From the NCBI GenBank assembly GCA_025175895.1, contig CM046007.1:28291913-28355912 (forward strand): DNA of 64,000 bases, written 5' to 3'. Source of the stretch: Wurfbainia villosa. Taxonomy: Eukaryota; Streptophyta; Magnoliopsida; Zingiberales; Zingiberaceae. The translations under genes and the position numbers were made by a program. Each line of letters begins with the position of its first letter. Position 1 is the stretch's first letter. Below are positions 23,410 to 35,456 of this stretch, piece by piece. The notes beneath the pieces are model-generated. The model searched no databases, was not told where the DNA came from, and worked only from the letters and a program-made list of their open reading frames with translations.

Positions 23410-26400
23410 TGTAAAATACCGGAGAAAAAAAAAGGATATTCCTCGGTAATTGATAAAACATCTTGTGGAATTTTTCAGAAATTTTTAGAAATTTTTCTGG
23501 ATTTAAACGGAGGTCTTATGGATATTTCATGGGGATAAAATGGATAGACTTTTATAAAGCTTTGTTTAGGCAGAATTAAATGGGTTAATTAACCCGATGT
23601 TTTCCGTTTTCCGTCGATTCTTTTCCTGACTCTCTTCTTTTCCCGACTTCTCTTCTTCTTTTCCTCCACCGCGCTCTGTCGCCCAATCGCCAATTCCCGC
23701 TCGATCTTGGCGGTTGGCCCTTCCCATTGCCCGCGGCCGCCGCCTTCTCCCTCGCGCTGCGTCGTGCGCCTTCTCCCTGCGCGCTGCGCGCCCTATGCGT
23801 GGCGATCCTCTTCGCTTGCCGTCGGCACCGATCCGATCGATCTCCGCGATCTCCTTCCGTGCGCGCGTCGCGGGTTGCCTCCTCGCGCCGCTTCTTTGTG
23901 CACACCGGGCCTGCCGTCGGCCCCGTCGCATCTACTCCTTGCCGCGCTCTCCTGTTGTCCGATCTCGGATTGCACACCACCGAAGCCGGTTCGCCCCTCG
24001 CCGCCTCGGACTCGGACTCGTCGCTTGCCCTCCGTCGATCAAAGCCGCAGCGAGCTCAGATCGGAAGGATCTGTGTCGCGTCTTCTTGCTGTGTTCCCCT
24101 GATCGTGTGGTGGACATCACCAACTTTGATCGATGATAGCCCTTCTGCTCACACAACGCAGCCATCATTCTAGCCTTCTGCCACCGGAGATCTTACCGAT
24201 CAGCTACCGAATTACACGATCACAGAGGCGCTGTTGTCCTAGCCATCGCTTGCGTCGACACATCCTTGTTGTGGTTTACCGATGCAGATTATCTTGAGCG
24301 TATTCGTGTTGTAAATTGCACTATCAATGGTCGGACAAATCCTCCAACAACCTCGCTCATTGTTTCCTTGCTATTTTGGATTTATGGACTCTAGAGATGG
24401 GTTAGGAGGGAAGCTTATGTCTCTATGATTACAGGTTATGAGGGTGTTGGGATTGAGTTTCTTTTACATCCAATCCGACAATGGACTCAAATCTAATACC
24501 CTTAAGTGGAGCAGGAAACTGTGCAAGGAAAGTTAAGTGTGGTAAGTTCAAACCTAGATGTTTATGGATGCATATTGTTATTGCAATTGATCTGGTGGTT
24601 ATGAATATTGGATTGTATCTATTATATAGATTGTGGTGAAATTTCAAGAACTTGGATCAAGAAGCTAGTGCCATGGATTCGGAGTTGGGTAAGTCTTGAT
24701 TTATATATGATAGCTATGTAATAAGTTGATACAATAGTGTTAATTGGAGAGTTGATTTAGTAATAATGAATGGTATGAGATTGTACAACTATGGGAATTC
24801 GTTGATCGATCAGGGATTAGGATTGTATTAGACTCATATTCCTATAGATTGATTATGTTAGTGTTGAGTTATGTTGTATGTTAATTGCAGGACGTGGATA
24901 CGAGACTGGTCCGCGGACGTGAGGACTCTATTGCTACGAGTATTAACATCAAGTAGGTAATTTCCTACTGGTCGGGTAGATGTAATGATTTCCAGATTTA
25001 GATATAGATATGAACATGTTAGGTGTTCATATTACCTTTATCATGCTCTGTTTATCGTATGCTTGAACTTTTCGTTGATATATATGTGTGCTCGATTATT
25101 GATAACACATATTCCCTAGCATAATCTAGAACTTACAGATGTGATGTAAGTAGGTCTAACGGTTTAGTAGGGTGTAGATGTTAGAGTACGGAGGATGACC
25201 TAAATTGTAAATTTGGCAAAATGATCCTCTGTGGATAAGTATGGCCCTAGATGTAGGACTTATTCCATACCTGTATGTGGCACATTTATTTACCAACCAC
25301 GGGTTGTGTGAATGGTCATGTGAGTCGTGGGCGATGTGTAAGCTGCGATGGTCCTAGCTTGTCATGATCAGATGAGTGACTCTCTACAGGGTAGAGAGTG
25401 TACTGATCAATTGAGTGTGACTCTTGGTTGGACAGAGAGTCTAGGGTAAATGTTCTATATGTGAGACAGTACCCTCATTTCATTGCATGCATACTGACGA
25501 CATCGTCTCCCCTTGGGGTTGAGAGAGAGTCGTCAGTCATCCTGCCTCCCAGGTTACTTCCAGAGGAGTAATTGGTGTGAGGGCATAGCATTTGTTGTGC
25601 CGCACTCTACCATTATTGACGATGGTAGTTAGAGTTGCGTGCAGTTGTCCTGGGTGCGTGGTACTCGACCACTCATTAGTAGTGTTAGTCGGAGTGACCG
25701 AGGACCCCGTTAACAAGCTACTTTTGATCATACTACCCAACTCGGTCACTCGAGAGTGGTGACGGCTGGAGTCGGGATAGTTGTCATGTCGTGCCACCTA
25801 GGCCACACTGGGGTCGTGGTAGCGAGTAGGGGTGAGCAGGCATGACCATGCATGTTGCATTGTCATATCATACGGTGTTTTGCATATGGTTATATATATA
25901 TACATACCTGCTTGTATATATATGTATATGGATGATGGTGATTAGTATACATACAGATACAGTCTATATGTATACTCACTTTGATGATGCATTTGTATGT
26001 ACTATGCTTGTTGCATGTGTTTGTACATATTCATACATGATACTGCATTTCCTGTATGGTAGTAGGCTGGTACTTATATACCTGTTTGGTTATTCACGGT
26101 GATGCCCTTGGATCATATTCAGGATATTGTGTGATTTAGTACTATTCTGTTATACCCTATGATGTGATTATATGCCCAGGTTGGATCAGGATAGAGTAGC
26201 TGATTGCCAAGTATGTCAGCATCGTTGATGTTCAGTTTATTTAGTATATGCATGCATATCTATTGTTATGCTGATGTATACTTGTTGTACGAGTAGATTA
26301 AACTGTTGAATGACATGTAATATTGATACCTATATTTACATGTTTTCTCTGAGTATCTGCTGAGTTTTACTCACCACCTCCGACCCTGGGTTTTTCTGTC

Positions 26401-26785
26401 GCCCAGGTAACAGGTAGAGGTCTTCGTGACGACTTGGAGCTGCGCCGACCGATCCATCCCATCTCCGTTTTCCGAGTCTCCCGAGGAGTTCGTTTTTGGT
26501 TATGTATGGACTTGTTGTTATGGATTTTGTCGTGATGTCGTGGACTCTATTTGTGTAGTCGTTTTATGTACGGTTTTAGTGCTGTGGTCTTGTCAGGTGG
26601 AGTACACCTGTATATTTTTGTTATCTATGTTGTGGGTATGGGGGTTTTCATTTCCGCTGCTATTAGTATGTTTATTATGTTGTTGTTGTGGGCCTACGAG
26701 CCTTGTATTAATTCGAAATGTTGCCACGTACAGGGGAGATGCCGTCCGTTTGATTTTCGGCTCGGCATACTCTCGGGGCGTGACA
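23410..26785 (+). repeat. 5' LTR of chromovirus 2
   Basis: It starts TGTAAAATACCGG and ends GGGGCGTGACA. A GC-rich block at about 23630-24110 yields overlapping long frames on both strands, a base-composition effect. Two eroded ACTCTCT hairpin units lie near 25378-25440. Confidence 0.92.
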
Positions 26786-26792
26786 ACTTTAG

Positions 26793-26806
26793 TGGTATCA
26801 GAGCCC
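26793..26806 (+). promoter_or_regulatory. tRNA-iMet primer binding site
   Basis: TGGTATCAGAGCCC, 7 nt after the LTR end, matches the complement of the 3' end of plant initiator-Met tRNA. Confidence 0.9.
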
Positions 26807-26899
26807 AAGGTTCTGCGATGCCATATAATGTTTTTTTTTTATTTTGTGTCGAGTCTTGGATTCTCGGGAGTCGATTTATTCGGTTTTGGTTTTCTGAGA

Positions 26900-29800
26900 T
26901 GAGATGGACAGCGTCCTGAGCTCCAAGCAGCACGACGTAAGAATTCCTGATAATTTATGGTTTAGTAGATGTTTATGTGAACTTGATCAGTAGGTGTATA
27001 CAATAGAGTTATGACACCTGTGTAGACTTGTAGTAGGGGTCGTCCACCGAGACGACCAACTGGAGTGACCTTTAGGGTTTATACTCTCGGTTTTAGTTGA
27101 CTATGCTTTTAATGTTAATACCAGGGAATAACCTGTAGTGTGTTGGTTATTATTCGTAACCGTGGTATGAGTTGACCATGGGAATGACCTGTTGAGTTTG
27201 TGAGTCTTGAACCTGTGTCGAGGAGGTGATTTACCTCTGAGAGCCGACTGATACCGAGTCGGAAAACAGGGGCCAAGTCATCACATTTATTATGGAAATC
27301 AGAGACTACAGTCTTAGAGATTTCCACTAACTATGCTAGTCAGATCATTACCTGTGGGTAATGAACATACTTGTAGACTATTGTTGATGCAGATAGCGGA
27401 AGGCTAGGATATGGTGTTTCATAGGGATTTTATCCCTGAGTTGTTCGTACTGAAATGTATAACTTTGAGAGTACTTTTGAGTACTTAACTCATGTTATAC
27501 TGGGAAAGAAGAGTTGTTTGCATACCATTATCGGGATCAAGCCGGTATTTGGTGATAAATGTAGAAAATGACTTTGGGGAAATAAAACATCACTTGATCA
27601 TGGTTTAGTGATGATGAAAGAGAGTATTTCCCCGTGTCACTTTTAGTGACACATTGTAAGGAATTCTTGAGCTTAAGAAAGGGTAATCGGTTAGTAATTA
27701 GTGTACTGTGCAGAGTCGTGAGACTTGCAAAGGTTACGACCACCTAATAGCTCAAGAAGATGAATGGGTATTTTAAGCCACCTACGATTGTTGGCTTATA
27801 GTTGGATTAGGATGTCGGGATCTTCTACCAGATCCTGCCGGAAGACGTTGGATTGAGACAGGAGTTTAGAAATGACTCCGTACAAGTGTTAGGAGATGAA
27901 GATTGATAGCAGACATAGCAAGTCAGATGTTGGAATAAGAAGTCTCCGACTGTTGGATAAAGGAGCAAGATCGGAGTCAGAGGCCTTGGGGCTACTTTTC
28001 GATTATAGAAGACTAACCGCTGATCATCAAGAGGTTCCTATGGATATCAGCAAAATCAGAACAAAGACTTCGAAGGGATTGTGTGCGTGCAGTGCAGATC
28101 ACGAAGACACGCGAATCCAGATTATCCGTTGGAGCAGTTCAGCTGTTGTTATTGTTGAGCAACCAGTACAGTGGAGGAGGTGTACATTGAAGATTCAGTT
28201 GAAGACTATCGATGGTGTTCCGGGAGGAAGATGCATCGTCTCGACAGCAGAGATCAGCACAGAAGATTGAGTTATTTCGTCAGCAGTGATCTACCACCTC
28301 AGGCATGGTTGGAGTTCCTTGATACTCCCCTACAGCAGATATCAACACAGAAGCAGCATCAGCAAAGACATCGTAGAAGATTCAGCAGACAACAACAGTT
28401 ACCTCCAGAGGTGATTTGCTTAGTATAGAGGAGAGAGTATACGACGATGGTCGTATTTATTCAGTATTCTATAGTTGCAGCTCGTAGGATGAAGTGATGG
28501 GATCGGATGATCTAGGAAAAATCCTAGGATCATTCATCGCAGAAATGCGACCGCTTTGTCGCGAACTGTTGGATCTGATCTTATTCTCTTTGGAGAAAGG
28601 CCGAGACCTGCGTGGAGCCTTTGGGATCGGATCGACAGATATTTCATCATTCAGGGTATTACTCCAGTTTTACCCTCTGGTTAATATATTGAGAGATACT
28701 TGTAGTTTACGGGTATCTTTGTCTAGAACATTCTTAGTTTGATTAGAAGGTTCCTATACATCGACTTATGGGTCGGTGGTATCTCTACCATCAGGTGAGA
28801 TGTGGACCAATAATTAAGAAGTTAAGGGATGCCCTTAGACTTGGAAAGACATATCTTTACAGTAGATATATCCTTACGGATGGTCAAGTTGTTGAGATTA
28901 TGGTATGATATGTCTCTCGGATGTGCGTATAATTCGAGAGCATCCGGATGTAGTTTCGGATGAACTCCAAGGCTTGCCATTGTATAGGCAAGTGGAGTAG
29001 GCGATCGAAATGATTGCGAAAATAGTCCGGTGTCGAAGATCACATATCGAGTGATATTTTGTTGGTATCAGTGTTACTAAACACGATGGAAATTGGAAGA
29101 ACGTAAGTTGTGATTATAAGAGATGTTGGAAGGAGATATTTATCTATCCCAATATTTCTCCTTGTGAAGATCCAGAATTCTTTGTCGAAAGAGAGATGGA
29201 CATTTGAGATTATGCATCGATTGTCGATGATGGAATGCGATAATTGTTGAAAGTAAATATCCTACGTTGAGGATAAATGATCTGTTTAGATCAGCTAAAG
29301 ACACCTGTGTATACTCTAGGGTTGGTTTACGACTGGAGCGTTGATATTGTAATGACATGATGTCATACAATTATCATTGTCGTTGAGATGATTAGTATAT
29401 CGTCAGCTTAGAGTAAAGGAGATGCAGGTGTGTAGATACGACAATTTCATACTTGGTATGAATTGTATGAGTTTTGATTAAGTTGTTAGACTAATTAACG
29501 ATTTAGTCACCACTGGATTTGAGAATCGTGTATCCTGAACACGATTGGATCCTTTTATAGTTGTTGGAGTTGCGTAATTTGGCCACAGTTGATTGTGGTA
29601 GTTGGAGTTGCGCACTCGACCATCGTAGATGGTGGTTTGCCTTGTATGTTTTGGTTAATTCCGTAGATGTGGATAGAATGCTTGGCATTACTATACCACA
29701 GACTTGTTAGACAAAAGTGACGATAGAAATCAGTTAGTCGGAAGCTGGTGAAACCAGTTTACAGGACCTCGGTGGCGATTAACTTTTACGCCAGTATTAG

Positions 29801-31080
29801 TTAATCCTTACAAAGTGGATAAAAGGATGATGTATGCAAATGCATCGTTTCAGGGATCGGAATGATTCCGATGCAGATGAATGAGGCATATCTTATGCCT
29901 ACGACAGTTAAGAAACTACGAGATAGTCTGTCATATACAGGACGTGACTTTAGTAGTTATTTATAGATATATAGAGCAGGAATGCTCATGGGATTTTAAC
30001 TAGCTACTGGGTAGCTAGTATAGAGTTGCTAGAACGCGAATAGTAGTAATTTGCGAGATTTGATCGCTATAGTCTTCCATGCACTTACAGAGTGTGTGGC
30101 AGAGGGGATCTTGAATGGTTGATGGATTTCTCTTTTGAGAAAATAATTCCCCATCTCTGATAAGGATTGTGGGTTCCGGAGTTGCAGTGTTTAAGGAAGA
30201 GTCGCTACAGGAAGCATATCATTGGAGATTTGCTATTCACCCTGGTGGTACTCAGGTGTACCGAGAGTTGAAATGTTTATACTGGTGGATTGGTATAAAG
30301 AGAATTATAGTAGATTTTGCTGCTCGATGTTTAGTATGCCAGTAGGTGAAGGCTGAACATCAGAAACTCGCTAGATTGCTCTAGAAAATTCCGATTCTGG
30401 AATGGAAGTAGGAGCATCTCACGATTGATTGTGTTACGGGATTGCCTAGAACCCGTAAAGGGCGTGATGCGATTTGGGTGATTGTGGATCGACTAACCAA
30501 ATCAGCTCACTCTCTGCCTATGCGTGGAATGGACTTGTTGGATCGTCCGACAAAGTTGTATTGCGGAAAGATTATCAGATTGCGTGGGCTACTTTTAAGT
30601 ACCATATCGGATAGAGATTCGTGATTTACCTCGCGATTTGGCAGAGTCTACACCAGACTATGGGCACAGAGCTTCGGCTTAGTGTAATGTTTCATCTGCA
30701 GGCAGATGAACAGTCTGAGTGTATCATTTAGGCGTTGGAGGATCTATTCAGATCTTGTGTTGTGGATTATGGAGGTGTAGCTTATCGGTTGGCTTAACCT
30801 CCGACACTTACGAGTGTTCACAACGTATTTTCTTCTATACCAAGGAAATAATCGTGTAAACGCTTGATCATTGTTCAAGGAGGTAGTAATTCCACTTGAC
30901 TGATGTGACTTACGAGGAGACCCTAGGGTGGAGCACAGGTCGCAAGGAGGGACAATAGTGGGGCCGAAACCATCCGACTCGTAAAGGTTGGATGACAACA
31001 TCATACCGATGAGGAGGCTACTTGGGAGCTGGAAGATACTATCCGAGCTCAATAGTCTCATCTGTTCACTTAAGGAAGGT
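26900..31080 (+). pseudogene. chromovirus gag-pol pseudogene
   Basis: A degraded nucleocapsid zinc knuckle lies near 28080-28190. The protease/RT linker (PDVVSDELQGLP) is near 28925 and an RT palm trace (KYPTLRINDLF) near 29262. The integrase zinc-binding part (ARCLVC) is near 30325. The catalytic core starts CVTGLPRTRKGRDAIWVIVD (about 30430) and continues after a frameshift near 30610 through GTELRLS (about 30665). A chromodomain-like tail with ATWELEDTIR is near 31020. Stops occur at many places, several in the integrase alone, and much of RT and RNase H is unrecognisable. It cannot encode an active polyprotein. Confidence 0.85.
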
Positions 31081-31153
31081 ATGTGGTCCTTTCGGAAACT
31101 TGCTTGAAGTAATTTTGCATGTTAGTACGAAATTTGGGGACCAAATTTTTATA

Positions 31154-31165
31154 AGTGGGGGAGAA
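31154..31165 (+). promoter_or_regulatory. polypurine tract of chromovirus 2
   Basis: The purine run agtgggggagaa immediately precedes the 3' LTR. The same tract, reversed, borders the LTR at 55804. Confidence 0.85.
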
Positions 31166-34100
31166 TGTAAAATACCGGAGAAAAAAAAAGGATATTCCTC
31201 GGTAATTGATAAAACATCTTGTGGAATTTTTCAGAAATTTTTAGAAATTTTTCTGGATTTAAACGGAGGTCTTATGGATATTTCATGGGGATAAAATGGA
31301 TAGGCTTTTATAAAGCCTGTTTAGACGGGAATTAAATGGGTTAATTAACCCGATGTTTTCCGTTTTCCCGTCGATTCTTTTCCCCCGACTCTCTTCTTTT
31401 CCCCGACTTCTCTTCTTCTTTTCCTCCACGCGCGCCGCCACGCTACTGTCGCCGCCCAATCCGGCCGATCCCCCGCTCGATCTTCGCCGGATTTGGCCCT
31501 TCCCACGCCGCTGCCGCGACCGCCGCCTTCTCCCTCGCGCTCGCCGTCGCCTTCTCCCTCGCGCGCGCCACGCCGCTGTCGCGCGAGCGATCCTCTTCAC
31601 TGCCGTCGGCACCGATCCAGTCGATCTCCGCCGATCTCCTTCCCGTGCACGCCGCCGTCGCCTAGGGTTGCCTCCTCGCGCCGCTTGCTGTGCACACCAC
31701 CCAATCAGCCCGCCGCCGCCTGCCAGCGGCGCACATCGCCGTCGCATCTACGCCTTGCTGCCGCCTCTCCCCTGTTGTCTGATCTCGGATTGCACACCAC
31801 CGAGCCGAAGCCCTGTCGCCCTCCGTCACACAGTCGGACTCCGTCGCTTGCCCTCCGTCGATCCAAGCCGCAGCGAGCTCAGATCGGCAAGATCTGTGTC
31901 GCGTCTTCTTGCTGTGTTCCCCTGATCGTGTGGTGGACATCACCAACTTTGATCGATGCCAGCCCTTCTGCTCACACAACGCAGCCATCATTCTAGCCTT
32001 CTGCCACCGGAGATCTTACCGATCAGCTACCGAATTACGCGATCACAGAGGCGCTGTTGTCCTAGCCACTGCCTGTTGCGTCGACTCGTCACCGGTGCCA
32101 TAGGTTGCTCAACATCCTTGTTGTGGTTTACCGATGTGCAGATTATCTTGAGCGTATTCGTGTTGTAAATTGCACTATCAATGGCCGGACAAATCCTCCA
32201 ACAACCTGTTCGGGTAATCTCATTGTTTCCTTGCTATTTTGGATTTATGGACTCTAGAGATGGGTTAGGAGGGAAGCTTATGTCTCTATGATTACAGGTT
32301 ATGAGGGTGTTGGGATTGGGTTTCTTTTACATCCAATCCGACAATGGACTCAAATCTAATACCCTTAAGTGGAGCAGGAAACTGTGCAAGGAAAGTTAAG
32401 TGTGGTAAGTTCAAACCTAGATGTTTATGGATGCATATTGTTATTGCAATTGATCTGGTGGTTATGAATATTGGATTGTATCTATTATATAGATTGTGGT
32501 GAAATTTCAAGAACTTGGATCAAGAAGCTAGTGCCATGGATTCGGAGCTGGGTAAGTCTTGATTTATATATGATAGCTATGTAATAAGTTGATACAATAG
32601 TGTTAATTGGAGAGTTGATTTAGTAATAATGAATGGTATGAGATTGTACAACTATGGGAATTCGTTGATCGATCAGGGATTAGGATTGTATTAGACTCAT
32701 ATTCCTATAGATTGATTATGTTAGTGTTGAGTTATGTTGTATGTTAATTGCAGGACGTGGATACGAGACTGGTCCGCGGACGTGAGGACTCTATTGCTAC
32801 GAGTATTAACATCAAGTAGGTAATTTCCTACTGGTCGGGTAGATGTAATGATTTCCAGATTTAGATATAGATATGAACATGTTAGGTGTTCATATTACCT
32901 TTATCATGCTCTGTTTATCGTATGCTTGAACTTTTCGTTGATATATATGTGTGCTCGATTATTGATAACACATATTCCCTAGCATAATCTAGAACTTACA
33001 GATGTGATGTAAGTAGGTCTAACGGTTTAGTAGGGTGTAGATGTTAGAGTACGGAGGATGACCTAAATTGTAAATTTGGCAAAATGATCCTCTGTGGATA
33101 AGTATGGCCCTAGATGTAGGACTTATTCCATACCTGTATGTGGCACATTTATTTACCAACCACGGGTTGTGTGAATGGTCATGTGAGTCGTGGACAGTGT
33201 GTCGCTACGGACCGATGGTCCTAGCTTGTCATGATCAGATGAGTGACTCTCTACAGGGTAGAGAGTGTACTGATCAATTGAGTGTGACTCTTGGTTGGAC
33301 AGAGAGTCTAGGGTAAATGTTCTGTATGTGAGACAATACCCTTATTTCATTGCATGCATACTGACGACATCGTCTCCCCTTGGGGTTGAGAGAGAGTCGT
33401 CAGTCATCCTGCCTCCCAGGTTACTTCCAGAGGAGTAACTGGTGTGAGGGCATAGCATTTGTTGTGCCGCACTCTACCATTATTGACGATGGTAGTTAGA
33501 GTTGCGTGCAGTTGTCCTGGGTGCGTGGTACTCGACCACTCATTAGTAGTGTTAGTCGGAGTGACCAGCAGCAGGGACCCCCGTTGCGTAGCGAGCTACT
33601 TACGCTCATATGCTACTTGATCATACTACCCAACTCGGTCACTCGAGAGTGGTGACGGCTGGAGTCGGGATAGTTATCATGTCGTGCCACCTAGGCCACA
33701 CTGGGGTCGTGGTAGCGAGTAGGGGTGAGCAGGCATGACCATGCATGTTGCATTGTCTGGTTATATATATATACATACCTGCTTGTATATATATGTATAT
33801 GGATGATGGTGATTAGTATACATACAGATACAGTCTATATGTATACTCACTTTGATGATGCATTTGTATGTACTATGCTTGTTGCATGTGTTTGTACATA
33901 TTCATACATGATACTGCATTTCCTGTATGGTAGTAGGCTGGTACTTATATACCTGTTTGGTTATTCACGGTGATGCCCTTGGATCATATTCAGGATATTG
34001 TGTGATTTAGTACTATTCTGTTATACCCTATGATGTGATTATATGCCCAGGTTGGATCAGGATAGAGTAGCTGACTGCCAGGTATGTCAGCATCGTTGAT

Positions 34101-34647
34101 GTTCAGTTTATTTAGTATATGCATGCATATCTATTGTTATGCTGATGTATACTTGTTGTACGAGTAGATTAAACTGTTGAATGACATGTAATATTGATAC
34201 CTATATTTACATGTTTTCTCTGATTACCTGCTGAGTTTTACTCACCACCTCCGACCACAGGTTTTTCTCGCCCGTAATGGTAGAGGTCTTCGTGGTGACT
34301 TGGGCTGCAGCCGATCCATCCCATCTCCGTTTTCCGAGTCTCCCGAGGAGTTCGTTTTTGGTTATGTATGGACTTGTTGTTATGGATTTTGTCGTGATGT
34401 CGTGGACTCTATTTGTGTAGTCGTTTTATGTACGGTTTTAGTGCTGTGGTCTTGTCAGGTGGAGTACACCTGTATATTTTTATTATCTATGTTGTGGGTA
34501 TGGGGGTTTTCATTTCCGCTGCTATTAGTATGTTTATTATGTTGTTGTTGTGGGCCTACGGGCCTTGTATTAACCCGAAATGTTGCCACGTATAGGGGAG
34601 ATGCCGTCCGTTTGATTTTCGGCTCGGCATACTCTCGGGGCGTGACA
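31166..34647 (+). repeat. 3' LTR of chromovirus 2
   Basis: It matches the 5' LTR almost base for base over its 3' two thirds; for example the 72-codon reverse frames at 24429-24647 and 32292-32510 are identical. The GC-rich block at about 31390-31950 is longer than in the 5' LTR by many small indels, and the 34250-34310 segment also differs from its 26390-26450 partner. Confidence 0.93.
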
Positions 34648-35392
34648 ACTGATCTTGTTATCATTCGATTGGTGCTCGATTTTTCGAGCACAGAATGGAG
34701 TCTGACTCGACTGCTGGGGTTAGCAGTCGAGTGGAGGCTCGAACAGTCGACTGATGGTCATAATCAATCGACTGATGATGGATCCGTTGGATCTTTCCAG
34801 CGTGGATCTAGCCGTTGTCTCACGACAACAGTGACATCAGTTGACTGATGGTCCCGAGCAGTCGACTGATCGGTGATTTTCAGCACAGATTGAAGCTTTA
34901 AATGGAGCTCGTGAAGGAGGAAAACACCATGGTTCTTTGAGGAGTTTTTGGGGTGAATTGCTGGTGTAATTCAGGGTCTCCAAGTGCCACTCAACCAACC
35001 AAACAAGCAAGCTCTCAAAAGAATGATTGTAAAGTTTTTCTTTGCATTTCTTTTGTTGTATTCACTTGTATTTATTTGTTGTATTTAGTATTACTGTTGT
35101 AATCATTTGTACGAGGTTTCTCCACCTTCGACTTATGTCGAGAAGGAGTGTTTGCATAGTTGTGTGTTTGTGGCATCGCTAGAGCTCTTTAGAGCTCAAT
35201 CCGTGGAGTAGGAATCGTTCGGTTCTGAATCACGTTAAATACCCGTGTTTGCGTGTTTGTTCTTGTTGTATTTTATTATTGTATATTCCGCTACGTACTA
35301 ACAAGATTGTAGACAAGCAAACGCGAACGATTTCCATCGAGCAACGAATTCAAGCTATTCACCCCCCTCTAGCGTTCCAACGATCTCCTACA
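34648..35392 (+). repeat. 5' LTR of copia C, right part
   Basis: It resumes the copia LTR at gatcttgttatca and aligns with 39832-40561. CAGTCGACTG palindromes cluster at about 34740-34870. It ends CTCCTACA, directly before the primer site. Confidence 0.92.
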
Positions 35393-35394
35393 AG

Positions 35395-35406
35395 TGGTAT
35401 CAGAGC
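35395..35406 (+). promoter_or_regulatory. primer binding site of copia C
   Basis: TGGTATCAGAGC lies two bases after the LTR end, complementary to initiator-Met tRNA. Confidence 0.92.
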
Positions 35407-35456
35407 GAGATCGCTCTTCAAGTTTAACAACTAAGGGAGCATGCTAGAGGATAAAG

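Larger units (their letters stand above)
23410..34647 (+). mobile_element. complete Tekay/Del-like chromovirus 2
   Basis: It has a 3,376-bp 5' LTR, primer site, 4.38-kb internal region, polypurine tract and 3,482-bp 3' LTR. It sits inside the 5' LTR of copia C. Flanks are CGTGA (23405-23409) and ACTGA (34648-34652), an imperfect duplication. From about 24,400 to the end, the two LTRs are nearly identical, implying recent insertion, yet the coding region is full of stops. The integrase and C-terminal motifs place it with the chromoviruses. Confidence 0.93.

Noticed and set aside
23566..24173. Overlapping long frames on both strands, also at 31283-31996
   Set aside because: Open in up to six frames because of GC-rich, stop-poor LTR sequence, and not conserved in frame between the two LTRs.
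26793..26806. Possible tRNA gene at the TGGTATCAGAGC sites
   Set aside because: Only the short complement of a tRNA 3' end is present, placed right after an LTR; it is a primer site, not a tRNA gene.
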